DNA of 64,000 nt, taken from positions 3,494,761 through 3,558,760 of the forward strand of contig NC_133114.1 of NCBI RefSeq assembly GCF_022965805.1. The letters run 5' to 3'. Both the position numbers and the translations under genes were made by a program. Of the stretch, positions 44,857 to 58,600 are shown piece by piece. Position 1 is the first letter of the stretch; the number at the start of each line of letters is the position of its first letter. The notes below the pieces were generated by a model that was not told the DNA's origin, ran no database searches, and saw nothing but the letters and a program-made list of their open reading frames with translations. The DNA comes from Primulina eburnea (Eukaryota > Streptophyta > Magnoliopsida > Lamiales > Gesneriaceae).

Positions 44857-45032
44857 GGTCTCACGGTCTCACCGTCTCACGAATCTTTATCTGTGAGATG
44901 GGTCAACCCTATCGATATTCACAATAAAAATTAATATTCTTAGCATTAAAAGTAATATTTTTTTATTGATGACATAAATAAGAGATATGTCTCACAAAAT
45001 ACGACCCGTGAAACCGTCTCACACAAGTTTTT
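44857..45032. mobile_element. MITE-like repeat 'GTGAGACGG', copy 5
   Basis: It has inverted ends (GGTCTCACCGTCTCACG ... CGTGAAACCGTCTCACAC) and the shared internal block. It lies about 500 bp downstream of the small gene. Confidence 0.65.
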
Positions 45033-45994
45033 CCAATATAAAAAAGCCATGGCCTATGAATCTTTTTGGGCTGAAAATTTTTAGTTATACCGCAAACTGG
45101 CACTTAATAATTTCGATGAACATACAACTTCATGAAATTCGAAGAAATTTTTGAAAATTCAAAGTAAAAATTTTGTCATCAACTGGTTATGTGAACGTAC
45201 CGCTAGTCCCATAAAGATCATGATTCGATTAAAAAACATTTGTATTTCATTGTATATCACCGGGCTTGGCATTAAAAAAAACACCTTTAAAAGTTATAAT
45301 CCTGTGGGAAATTTATCCAAATAACTGAAATAAATAGCAATACAGTGATTAAAAAAAAATATAAATTGTTACAATTGTAATCGTCACAAGAAAGTAAAAT
45401 AATATTATTACAAAGCTTTAATTGAATTGTGGTGCTAAAACCTATCAATCATCACATATTCACACTACCCACAAGATGCCTTTGACTAAAAAAATCCAAT
45501 AAATTGGGTGTCCTGTCTGTACAATATTTTTACATATGTACACCTGGAAACAAGAATATATATGTTAAGAACAAGTTTTTGCTTAGTGTCGATAATGTAA
45601 TTTTCCGAGTAACATCAAACGAACAAGACAAAGCTTTCTTAAACTTGATATTAGAAGAGTTACTAATGAGAAGCTAATATTTAGAAGGTATTTCTGTCAA
45701 CTAACAAACTACTAAAATGTCGTTATTAGTTGCATAGCCACGGAACAGAGGAACTTGGGGGTAAAAGATAGGACAGGTTTAGAAATTAGTCATTACCTTT
45801 GTATATTAGATGGTGATCTATATCCCGAATGAACAGCATGCACGTTTTGCAAGAAAATCCTCGACTCGATGAACAGATCGTTGTTGATATGAATAGAATC
45901 TCTTTTTCATCTGCTTATGTATGAAACAGTTAGGAAAATATCCAGCCTCTCAATCCTGTCAATAAGAAACATTAGAATTGTGCTTTTGTGACAC
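45033..45994. other. AT-rich DNA between the convergent small gene and ATG2
   Basis: It must contain the 3' leader and polyadenylation site of ATG2 (minus strand). I see no other gene. Confidence 0.4.
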
Positions 45995-48900
45995 CTATTG
46001 AATAGATTCCCTGGGTGGGGCTCTGCCCAAGTACTTTTCGAGTGATTCTCTTTTACGCTCTGGGTCAAGGCTGCACATCCATAATGAATCGTTATAAGGC
46101 TTGATTAATGGGATGGTAATGCAATTATTGAAACAAAATTGGCAGGTAAAAATTTGGGAACCAACGAAGAGAGATTCCGGACCTGTTCCTAAAGCCAAGA
46201 AGAGCACAATGGACTGCATGTGCAGCAGCGGAAGCAGGGGCAATAGCTGCAGCTGGAGTAGCCTGCACAGCAGTTGCCAAAGCGGAACCCACGCCAGCAC
46301 CACGCTGGATTTTTTTCAAGGGAGTTTGGACAAGGGCAGAAGCTGATTTTCCTAGGCCATCAGTAATGCTTTGGCAAGCCTGTCATCACGAAATTAGTCG
46401 TATCTTGCTCAATTATACATGAGGATTAGGGAACACTCAGATAATTTTCTTTTTCAAACTAAACTGTGGGAAAATGGTAAGAAGTTTTGTGCATCTATTA
46501 ATGGACAATCAAGATTTACTTACATCTGTAGTAGGTTATTCTCTTGAAACTAGACTAATTTAAAAATAAATCTAGAAAAAGTTTGATTACTAACCTGATG
46601 AATTCCTTGTTGGGCATCCTTTGGCTGATTTGATCTCACAATTGTAGAGACTCTGCTTTCTACTTGCCATGGTACAGACGGTGGAATACTTGTGAGAATA
46701 TGCTCTGCTTGAAGGAGGATGTTGTGAGCTCCCGCAGCCAAATGTACTCCTAGCCCAATGGCTTCAAGCGAAATACTCCTAAGAAATGCAATAGTACCTG
46801 AATTATTAGCAGGCACATAAGAGGTGGAACATATATATAAGTTGTCTTTGATTCGAAAGGTAATAAGGTAATAATAAGCCCTAGTTCTGGGCCAAAAAAT
46901 TTAAGAGAAAAACATGTAGAAGACAGACGCATGTAAACAAAAGAAAACTCAAGTTAGCCTCTTGTCACCTTAACTCACATCACTAGTCGAAGAGATGTTT
47001 TTCACAGACTTTACCTCTCTGCATTCCTTTGATTAACCTATGATCTTTTCTGTAATTCATCACAGGCAAAGACACCAACTTTGCAGCACCAGAACCAACA
47101 GCAACCAGTGACTTGATTGGAGGGAGGCCTTTCAACAATTTATGAATCTAAGGAACATGTATATTATTAAGTCTCGGTGAATTCACCATATCAGAATTCA
47201 TAGAAAGTGTAACAGAGATTTTATTCAACCTGGTTTTTAGAAATATCTTCCAACCACTCTCCTAATATTGTTTCACAGACACTGTTCCAGCCATAGAGGC
47301 CAACTCCTTGCACATGTTTGAGTTGCAACTCCACATCCTGCATCAGAAGCCATTGAAGATTAAAATTTTAATTGGAAAATAAAGTGGGATAAACAGTTGG
47401 CTCTCCAGCTCATTTAGCTTATTAGTCAAAGAAAAACTAGCATACCCGGGTCCACTTATTAAACTATGACACTGCTCAAGGAGAGAGAAAACTACTATGA
47501 AGATTATGACTTTATAATAAATTCCGTGCAAACAATCAGAGTGGCAAATCTATGCATAGTCCATTATTTAAATATGCAATAGTTGCACACGAGTATATCC
47601 ATTACAACACAGAACTAACCTCAAGAACCCAGTCATTTAACCGCAGTTTTAGTAGAAGTTCAAAACCATACCAAGAAATATTATAGTTTTTGGTGATTGA
47701 AAACAAGTCAAAGGGCCGCTTCAGCACCGCATTAAACAGGAACTAGGGGTAGGATAGTAGATGTCCATTTGCACGTATCTATCACAAAACTAGCGCGTTT
47801 TTTAGAATAACTTTAAAGTAGGAATTAATATGAAGCTTGATCTCTCTGATATTTAAATGAATCCGAAAGTTCTGGAGGAAATATTGCACCTATAGTTGCA
47901 AACAAGATGTAAAGTGACCTGTTTTAAAGGAAACATATTTGAAATGTATGCACCCATAGTTGCAAACAAGATTCAAAAACACATACTTATCGACAGTACA
48001 GCATTTAGACACAAAAATGTGTAAATGTGGATAGTTAAAAACCAAACAGGTAAAATGAATATGCAGATCCACGGCATCTAGAAGTTCATAACTCAATGTT
48101 TGCTGCTCATTTCTATTCGCAGAAGCCCATTACAGAAATATAGGGATACTTAGACATGGGTGAATCACAATACAGAGCATGATACTGACTCATCAATGGC
48201 AACTATCAAAAAGTCCAATGGTCCTACTCCTATCTGGGAGTCATTGTGTTTTATTTTGTTTCTTTCTTCTACTTGTTGGAGAAACATTCTTTTTAAAGCT
48301 TTTTTGTGTAAGTAGACATCTATCTATCCGAGAGTTGAAAATGTTATTAATAAAACAAAGAAACATGTCCTTGTTTGGGAAAAAGACTTGAAAATTAATG
48401 AAATGGCTAAAGAGAACAAGTACTAGATAATGTTTTTTGTGCATATTACTTCTCATTTAAGTAAAAATAATCAGCAATATGTTAATATTCAAAATAATTA
48501 AATTTTTATGATAAATGCTAAATGTGAAATATAAAAAAATGAAATAAAAATAAATCAATCAATAATATCCAAATATTAATATTTAGAAAAATCACGTGAA
48601 AAATTAAAATTTATTAACTAGATTTACTTAAAATTATAATCTGTAAATATAACTCGCTTAGAGAAAAAGTAACATAATGCAAAAAAATTGGAAAAGTGGG
48701 GAAAAAATGAAGCAGGTTAGTAAAAACAGTGAAATTTTGGTTAGGATGAAAAACATAAAAAAGATATTTTATATGGTAAAACGATAAAAAATAATATATC
48801 AGATGAGGCAAGACATGTTTTAATGTCTACGAATTTTTCAGAAATTCGTTTACACAACTAATCTAGTTCTGAACTAATCCGGTTATGCTTACAAATTTTA

Positions 48901-51900
48901 AAACATTTACACAAAAATATAATTTGTAAAGATAAATCACATAGATTAAGGAAGTAAAATTAATATCAATAATAATAAAAAAGCAGAAAAGCATGGAATA
49001 AATGAAGTACGTAAAAATAACGAAATACAGTACTATGAGAAACATAAAAAAAAATATATGGTAAAAACAACAAAGAGTAATACATCAGAAAAAATAATTT
49101 GGTTATGTCTATTATTATCCTCGGACTAATTCCGGTCTTTGTTTCTGAAGAAAGGAAAAAAACTGTAACAACCTGTTTATGTAGCTCTAAAATAGGAACA
49201 ATGAATGACACACATCTAGGGCACACAAAACTACACGTATGTGTTAATTGTTATCTCCCATTATCTTCTAAAGTTTAGACACACCCTAATCCATGTCAAA
49301 TTAGTGCATTAGCCATGCGAACACCATATATTCATGTTTTCTGAATATCAGAAACTTCGTGGATTCCACCTTAACTATACCTCATAATCATAGTTTTTCA
49401 ACATCATTAATCAATCAGTTTATCTATTCACTAATTCGTTGGCTTCTTTCAATTTTGGGTGGACCCTAAAAATTAAGCTGCGGATCATTATAGATTTGAA
49501 AGTAATAAATAAATTACCTTCCAAGGAACAAGGTTAACGAGTTCAACATACTTGCCACCACTCAGAGCAGTTAAGTCGACATGGCAAGGACTATAATCAA
49601 CTCGAATCAGCAAAGGCCATATATCAAATTTCTGTAAGAAAGCAAAGAATGATGAGCAGAAGTACAGAAATCAAAGAATGATGAGCAAAAGTGGTCAACA
49701 TGCACAAGGCAAAGACTTGAGACCCCTGAAAAAAAGAGCAACACTGTGACCAGTATGTCACAGCGATATCAAGAGCATTAGAATGACAGCAATCAACGAT
49801 GCAACATCGATTTCAGCAGAGCATATATCACATAGAGAGGGTTAACACTGCCTTTTTCCTGAGAAATACAGACGCTCAATTGTGTGTCCAGATACCTAGC
49901 TATTAAGATATAAATTCAAACTAGGCCTACTCAGAAATTATACTCAAACTTGCCTGAAAGTAAGGAAGGAATGCCTCTACACTGATGGCTGAACCCAGCA
50001 AATTGCGACTCTTCTCTGCTTGCTCTCCTGATTGATCAGAAACGGAAGGAGTACTGGGGGAAGGTTCACTCGATGAATTATTATTTCCAAAGAAGTTGAT
50101 GAGAAAATCAAGTTGACTCTGATGAAGATGCAGCCGCATGGGAAGTAAAGCAATGCGTAACCTGGCAAGGATATAATGATAAGGAAAGAAAGCACCATAT
50201 ATGAACAATAGAGATACACACATGATTAAGATACTGTCACTCAATGCAGTTAATTCGGTACGAAATCCTGTACAGATGATTTAATGAAAAAGGGGTGCAT
50301 CATTATTCATTCATCAACATAAAAAATTCATAGAATGCCTTTTAATGATTGACACATTATTAAACAAATATACACAGGAAAAGGACACTTGAGAATAATA
50401 TGCTTGTGTCATTTTCAAAAGTATAAACTTACGAGTCCAGCTATGGGACTGGAAGCACAACTATCGATTGAGCAGATAATCAATCCTCAACCACAAACAT
50501 TTCAGATCAGAGGGAAAAACAACTGCTTGAACACAATTCACAAAACCAAGCATGAACTAAGAACGTTCAACTTATTACAAACAATGTGACTGTTATCTCT
50601 ATTTTAGTTACACTTCTTTCTTACCCTTCTTCCTCCACATCCACTTCACAAATAATTTATGAAGTCGCTTCCTATTGAAATTATCTAATTCCATGAGCAT
50701 GAACATACATTTGCAGATCACAACATGCAACTTACATTTCTAAGGAGCTTTAAAGCAAATTTGTTATAAGGTAGAACAATTAAAGTTGAATTTGGTGAGG
50801 GGATGCCACATCCTCCCCCATCCCAATCCTTCCCCTCCCTTCATCTTCCTTCTATCTTTACATTCATTGATTTAAAAATTTAAAGCAACAGCAGAGTACT
50901 CATCAAAGCCAAGAAAAAAAAACAAGGAAGCGAGGGACAAAGCATACCTATTCTCTTCTAGAGGAATTGAAGGGTCTGGTTTAACAGCATCTAAACTTAG
51001 CTTCACTGCTTTCGTAGAGAACTTTCTTGGATGCTTTTTAGATCGATAATAACCAAGAACCTTAATAATTAATGAGGTTAGTTACGAATCAGATAATAAT
51101 GCTAACCAAATATTTGATCAGTAGTCAGTATAATGAATATCAGTAAATTTAGTAATACCAGCTTCCAAGGTGCGTGATCACTTTTGTCATTCAGGCAGAA
51201 ATCGTGAACAGTAAGAGAGAGCCGGGATGCAGATATTTCACCATCAGGATAAAAGTTGTACTCAAATCCTATCCCAGACAGTGCAAGTTCAAAGCATTTG
51301 GTCGCATCCCTTCCAGAAGTCATCACTGCAGAAGGCCGAGAGATATTCTGAATGTTGTACCAGTCAGAACCACCATACATTCTCCAAAAAATGTTCATGT
51401 TCTTGAAAATTATGCAACCCTCTGCTTTACCCACATGACCATTTTTTGAATCACTTGAAGAAGCCTCATTCTCAAAAAGTTGCTGACATTAGGCTGCTCA
51501 TTCACTTTTGAAGCATGATTCTCTAGAATTCTAAGTGAGGTATCCTTGTACCACCCGCAATTTCCTGTTTGAGCCACTCCAACAGCACCAGACTTGCAAT
51601 AAAACATGTCAGATGACTGGCTCTTCAAAGCTAATTCCGAAAGGGGACGTAGATCAGACAAGAAATATTCTTCTATTAACTCGGGGATCTTTTCATCTAA
51701 TGATGTAGCCATGCTAGCTTCGACTCCAAGAGCCGAAATATTCCTAGTATGAAGCAGATCTGCAGTGAGATGTTCTGGATCTCCAAAACATTGTTCGCCA
51801 AAAGAAATATCAGTTGACAACGACCGAAGATGTGGCTCAAAAAATTTAGCTTGGCCATCTGAGTTTCCATCCAGCTGAAAGACATCTTCACATATTTCAT

Positions 51901-54900
51901 CCATCAAGTTGCCTGTCCTGGGTCTATTATCTACACTTGAAGTCTGAGTGTGAGAAACTGATGGAGGAGACTCGTTACCTAAGGTCCTCTCGTCCCTGTT
52001 CTCATGTATCTGTTGAGCATTTATCCACCTATTCTCCAAGTGCACAACATGTTCTTGCACATCAGGCGCAAATAGTTTTTGCAGTTGGGCACCCAATCTA
52101 ACCAATCCCAACGTTGTATCATGGCACGTGCTCAACACGATGTGTGACTCGTCACATTCTAATTCCCATGCATGGCCATTCTCACAGTTTGTCCTTAGAA
52201 GTAATTCAACATGTGCCTCTTGGGCAACTTTGACATAACCAGCCTTCCTAAGATGTTCTGCACTGTAGGTACCACTGACTAACTTAGATTCAGAAACTGT
52301 GCATAAAAGCAAACCTAGATCTTGAAGTCTGATTTTGTGCACCCCTGCTGTGCAATCATCTACACTTGCACTAGAAAGTTTCAAGGAAGATGCTGCCAAT
52401 AGACAACAAACGTACAGTTCATCCATAGCTTCATTGGCGTTCATTTCAGAAGATATGAAATCTGAACTTTCACTAGCCATCAGTTTCTTCAAGTATGGTT
52501 CATAGTTTAAACCAACATCCACCAAATTAAGAACAAAAGAAGATCCACAAATTTTATCCAGACTCTTGTCACCTGCTTGATCAGGTTCAGAAAATGGTAG
52601 ACTAAAGAAACAAACTATTGAATTGAACCAATCCAGGCGCCCCCCGATGGCAATGAAAGTGGCACTTCTGACATTAACTGAAGTAAAATTATGAATACTC
52701 TCTGGATCCCACAAGTTTATAATTTCTGAACCTGAAAACTTAGATGACAAAACGTTTGAACCTTCTCCATTACCTCGCCCCGTCGTCGAATCATTGCATG
52801 ATATCAAGAGAAACTCTCTTTGTAGACCCTTGGTGATTGAACCCCACAGACTGCCCTGACCATGGGACACCCAAAGGAAACTGGCACACCTTATTCCTCC
52901 GATATTTGACACAGAAAGTAATTCAAACTTGTCCACTTGGAGTATTAAACTATGCCAAAAACCAGGAAGTTCCTTAAGTTCAGAGTACTTAACATCACAT
53001 GCTGGTTCTATGTTAACAGAAACTGTTACAGAGCTGCACTCCACTAAAAATGATGTTTGCGATGTAGAATCCTCTTCCCCTGTATGGACTGGATCAGGAA
53101 ACAATGCATGCAAAATGCTCTATCACTTGAGTTAGTAGTCCACATATGTTCTCGTACTGATGTTTTCCTAGATCAATGGTGATAGGAGGTAATTGTGCAT
53201 GGAAAAAAAATGCAGAGCTCGACCTAATCTCTTGTCGACAATGAGTATCAAAATCAGTAATATCCTTAACAGTGGTTACTGAGGCAAACTCAAAACCTTT
53301 TCCATCAGTGTTATCTTTACTCCTTGCATTCTCCGCTGGACAAGCCAAAAGCCTGGCCTTCTTTGCAATCCAAGGACCAGTCACAGCACCCTCCTGCCAA
53401 AACATACAAATGAGAGGCAGATGACCTGTTCCCTTCATACCAGAAGCGATCTTCTCAACAGCAAATCTGGGCTCCTGCCTGTAGGTTCCACTTCCAACAC
53501 TCTTATCCATGAAACTTGAGGTGATGTAAAACAGATGTAAGTTACCTAAATACAAATACAAGGACCATGACGCAGCTATAACATCTCTCTTGTTTGGACT
53601 TGCCACAGGCTTTGGCCTAGCAGACTTATTCTCCTTCCCTCCAATATTTGATGAAACAATGTCAAAAGCAATAAACTGCTCACTACATAGGTAACTGCTA
53701 AAATCTTTATGCCCTCTGAGAGGGAAACAGAGAATAATTCTAGCATTTGGAAAGAATATATTACCCTCCACACTTTTCTTAGTCATAATGGATCCATGTT
53801 GAAGTGAAATCTTTCCTTGATCACCCAGAGGTGAAGGCCCGTATTTTTTACTTTCTGATTTCAACACAAAACCACTCTCCATGGCAGTTTGTTCGACACA
53901 ATTTGCCATTTCATTAAGAAAATCTAACATCATATTGATTAAATCAAAGTTCACCCAGAAAATAAAAGGTGCCAGCTTTAAGGAAAAAGATGTTGGTCCC
54001 AGTAACAAGCCACCAGAAGAACCCGAGTTCACTGTGACATGGCACTGACTGATGCCAGAGGTCTGAAGCAACTTTACACTGGCGTCCTTGCCATGGACAT
54101 TATTTCTATTTGATATGTGACTACAACTATTGCTGTCCTGGATACTCAATGAAATATCAACAAAACAACCACTGCAATGATCTAATCCTTGATCTTTGCT
54201 CGACTTTTCAAAAGTCCGGAGTGCACTTTGTACACCATCTTGTGTTTGTTGGATCAAGGAAATTTCACTTTTGGAGTTTTCATTACAACAACGGGCCTCA
54301 AGACTCACCGATTCATTCTTGGAATACAAGTGATCAATTAGTTGGATATGGTGCACAGTCGATTCAAATTTCATTTCCCGAGGACATACCTGTAAACCTT
54401 GCAATATATTTATGTTAAAGCGGTAAAATATTGAGAAATCAAGTTCATCACATATTATAACTAAAGTACAGCAAGAGAATTTCTCATAAAAATAAGTTAA
54501 AAATATTGCGATCCAAATGTAATTACCTGGAAGACAACCAAGAGGTCCACCAATTGGGCGCAAAAATAAGTTAAAAATATTGCGATCCAAATGTAATTAC
54601 CTGGAAGACAACCAAGAGGTCCACCAATTGGGCGCACACACAACGAATATGAAAAGCACCATTGCCCTCATCATTCTTGATTTTTGAGGGCTCTTTCTGG
54701 TCTTCATCAGCAAAAGAAAAAAGAAGGGATAATTTTGAAATGCTTGCATTAAAATTCGTTTCAACATGTTGTTGCTCTGCACCAAGGTGGAGAGAAAGCT
54801 ATATCAGTTTCTATGATAAATACAAAAATAACAAAGTAAAATTTAACAGGCATTTGCATATGAAGAAAATGTAAAGAAACTAAGGTACATACTTCAATTA

Positions 54901-57693
54901 TGAAAACAAATTGGAAGGCACACTGGTAGAAGAAAAAAAAATCCAAACAAGGTGCACTCCACAACATAATCACTCCATAGCCTCATATGAGTGTGTATAA
55001 AACAACGAGTCACTTGCTTAATAAAGAGTTTGCAACAATAAGATGATCCAAGTGCCACTGTTTTTATAACCACCTATAGAAGAGTGCCTATTCACTCCAC
55101 TTATATTCACGACATTAATGAGCAGAGCACAAATACGGAGAACCAATAGTGCTATCATCTCTATCATGAGTAATTAGTTGATAAGGGAATGCTTGGCAAA
55201 GTTAACACAATCATTCACTAAAATAAATTCACCAACTACAAACCCACCAAATATATAAATTAACATTATTCTTTTGTTCACCAAATGGCACACCACATTT
55301 CACTACCCGATTTCTTAGCTCACCCACTCAGCCACAAGAGGAGTAAGCGATAATGGAAAAAATGGTGAAATAAAGACTAGTTTTAAATTCTATAAAATTG
55401 TATCATATGAATTTAAAAAGTGTTAAAATATGAAGGTATGAAAAGTAAAGTGCATACCAAGAGCGACATGTAACGATCCAGACGCAAGGTTGGAAGCAGC
55501 AGTTATTGCACTAAACACAGAACAAGTCCAATTCCACATGCCACTGTTCCCTAAAGCTGATTGTGAATTTCTTAGGCCATCAAAACACTCAAAAAACTGG
55601 TCCACGCTGTCAAGAGATGAATAATACATAAGGAAAGTGTTTAACATGGACTAAACTATTGAAGACAAGCAAACATATGATTTGGTGACCAAAAAGCTGA
55701 CATTTATATTCTCAATGAAAAACTATAATGAGATTATTTTAACAGTACATATTATAAACAAAAGGACACAAGACTTCTCAAATACTACACATGATAGAAA
55801 TCACCTACTAATTGCATTTTCTAATCAAGGACACATGAAAATGATCAGATGAGAAGGTTGAAACTATGGTGATTGGTCCTCTCACGGTTCTGATTTTCCA
55901 ACTAACAAAGAGTCTGGAGACGAAAAATCAATCTTAGGTTTGATAAGGACAATGTTCGCCTCCCACTTTCTCAATTGATCTCTTTTGTCTGTTCCAGGCT
56001 CATAGATCGTTTTGTTCAAGAATCATTAGGTTGAGAAAAGATTATACAAAACTTTAAATGCAAAGACAGATACTACCTTGCTCCAAAGTCTGGTTCTTCG
56101 TCATTTCGAGGTTTCTGGCTTTTACTCACCCAATCCGATATAAGATGGGACTCCGATAGCAGAGCATTTGCTGGTTCTTTCTCCATCAAGCAGAAGTTAC
56201 CAGCAAAGCCTTCATTACTTGATATCCCCTTGTCAGGAGTTATGCAATGGCTTGGAGCTGACGAATTGTTCGGCAGTCCACAATGATTACGGTCTTCGCA
56301 TTCTTCGCCAATATCTTTGAATAGGCCCCACAGAAAGATGAAGCGTCTAATGGTGCTAGGTTGAAGTCTTAATTCAAGAGGCTCAATGTTAAGATCTGCA
56401 TCCACTTTGCAGATATCTAATGAACCATTTTTCCAAGGTATACTTAGTTTAAGATTCCCCGAAAAACCTCCCTTTTCTCCAGAAACTATTGTAGTCATGG
56501 AATCAGATGAACAGTGTCCTGAAAACCAGTCAACAAGATGTGTTTCAGTGAGAACTTCAGGAGGTGACTGATGGTCAAGACCGTCCATATGAAGTAATTC
56601 AAGAACCGCTCCCTGAAATTTCACGAAGTTTGTTAGTTGACTGAAGCCAAGAAAATTATGAACTTTGGTGGAACTGCCAGAAGAAGAATCTTCAGAGATA
56701 TGTGTTCCACATTCTACTTCACCAATTCGAAGTACCAATATTCGGTCTAATCTTTTTTTATTTTCTTCTTCCAGAAGTGGATCGAATGCTACAATTAGCT
56801 TCTTAATTTGCACATGAAAACTGGATAGCAACCACTTCACCATTTTGGCAATAGTTTTAACTCCTTCATGAACATCTACAGCAACATTTGTCAGCTCATT
56901 GTTCACAACTTCATTTTCTAGCATGTTAGAAGCATTGCTGAAACTAGTATGGTCATTTTTTGTGTCTCTGCAACTTTCGCGTTTATCTTCAGAAATCTTC
57001 GCTCTCCGTGGAGCAAGAACGACCTCAAGTTCACCCACCTCGATTCGACAACCACCATTCTTCCAAGGCATAGTCACCTTCAGCGATCCAATGGAACCCT
57101 CTTTCACAAAAACTGGTGCTGTCCCGAACTGAAAAATACCAACAGTCAATAGCAGTACAGTCATTCAACTTCTTCATGCATCCCTGACTTTAACTCGTCA
57201 AAACAAAAGCCAGATCCAAATTCGTGGGCATCTCACTGACACAAAACGTAAGTACTCAAACTTTTCCAGGATCATTCAAAATTAATGATTACATTCAATT
57301 AAAGCAGATTCCAGTAACAAACCAGCTTCAAACTATATCATACATGATCCCATAAACTACATATCCCTCTTAAAAGCAGAAAACCAAACCAAATTCAGTG
57401 CGATAATTGAAAAACAGTACAACACTCTTAACAAAGTATTCAAAACAATAGAAATAAGGTATTGAACGAACAAATTATATTGCCCCTACCTTATGGTTTA
57501 TATAATCGACATTTAGCGCAAGATCGGTGAGCTGAATAGTTCCTGCTCTGAGCTGAACATCAAGCTGGTTAAGATCAATATCCCCCAATATAAACTGCCC
57601 CAATTTCTTCTTTAATAAGAATTTACAAAGACGTTTCACCGCCCAGCGAGAGAACATCGCCTCAGCGGATTTGGCGATATTCCACGTGAACAT
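45995..57693 (-). CDS. ATG2: Autophagy-related protein 2 (ATG2), 13 exons, with two frame changes in exon 5
   Basis: Exons in coding order: 57693-57490, 57128-56077, 55606-55458, 54776-54601, 54389-51159, 51060-50948, 50161-49954, 49631-49518, 47337-47230, 47147-47015, 46797-46595, 46379-46183 and 46070-45995; about 1,987 codons, close to plant ATG2 (about 1,900). ATG2 is a rod-shaped lipid-transfer protein that feeds lipid from the ER to the growing autophagosome. The N-terminal chorein-type region shows [21 protein letters not shown] (in two parts) and the C-terminal part [18 protein letters not shown] and [16 protein letters not shown]. The start is [17 protein letters not shown], matching plant homologues. 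Exon 5 changes to the +1 frame near 53100 and back near 51465; its total length still keeps phase. Intron 7 has a GC donor (GCAAGT). Intron 8 is 2.2 kb. The copy may be functional if the frame changes are sequence errors. Confidence 0.9.
54488..54635 (-). repeat. 74-bp tandem duplication across the exon 4 / intron 4 border of ATG2
   Basis: Units 54488-54561 and 54562-54635 are identical by eye. Each holds the last 35 bases of exon 4, the splice donor GTAATTAC and the first part of the intron. Only the upstream donor (at 54600) keeps the reading frame; use of the second would add 74 bases and meet a TAA within ten codons. Confidence 0.88.
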
Positions 57694-58600
57694 CTTCCTT
57701 AATAATCTACTCGCAACTCGCTTCAAACCCTTTTGTTATTTCGTAAAAAATTAGGGTTTCACCCAAGTATACGAACAGCTGAACAAGAACTTTGCTTATG
57801 GAGGCTCCAGCCTCCATGAAAGCAATACTCAGAAGATAGAAATCAACACCGATTAAAAAAAAGATTCAAACTTCAGATAAATTTTCCGGGATTTCGGGGA
57901 TAAAGCTTGAAATCAAATCGAGGTTACTTGTGTTTCGGGGGAACCCGTGTTTGGATTTGGGTCTATGATTGATTATCCAAGGTTTCGTGCAACGGTAATT
58001 TGATTGGAAATCAATTCTGATTGTTGTTTGCCTTAATCTCTACCAACGTTGACTCGTAAATTTCTGTTAACTGGGAAGCATAATCTTGGATGGCTTTCGT
58101 ACATTGTGCTTGGGAATTTGTACGTCCAATAATATTTTGTCTGATAAATTAGTCTAAAATTGCGTACCATGCTTGGTTTTAACGTTTGATCGGCTAAATC
58201 ATTGAAATTTGGTATTCATACAATTTAGTTTTTTTAAGTTCGATATTTTTTTTTCGGAATATTGATATGACACAACGTTCGATAAAATTCCGTAAATATA
58301 TATATATATCAATATGGTATTTAAAAATAAAATAATAATAAGCAATTTGTATTAATATAAAACTCTAATGACTAATGTTTTAACAATATTGAATTTCCAT
58401 CGGGCCTCCCATTTTTGTGTTGTTAAATTTATATTGTTTTACACATGTTTCTTGACATATCTCAAAGTAGACTATGGTATATTATTACAATGGACACAAA
58501 TGGAAAATATTTTAGTTTCGTCTAGTATTTTTCAATAGATTTGGACTTTCCAACCACCATATAATATAATATATATCCCAATCGTCAATAATAAACATTT
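57694..58600. promoter_or_regulatory. Upstream region of ATG2
   Basis: A perfect 9-bp inverted repeat ATGGAGGCT-CC-AGCCTCCAT lies at 57798-57817, about 105 bp upstream of the ATG2 start codon, in the probable 5' leader. Beyond 58150 the DNA is AT-rich with no gene seen. Confidence 0.4.

Noticed and set aside
53094..53132. A 38-base GT...AG stretch as an intron explaining the first ATG2 frame change
   Set aside because: Too short for a plant intron, and removing it does not give the required frame.
57694..57726. Extended ATG2 start upstream of 57693
   Set aside because: The extra eleven codons begin with TTG, not ATG, and plant ATG2 proteins start at the equivalent of the ATG at 57693.
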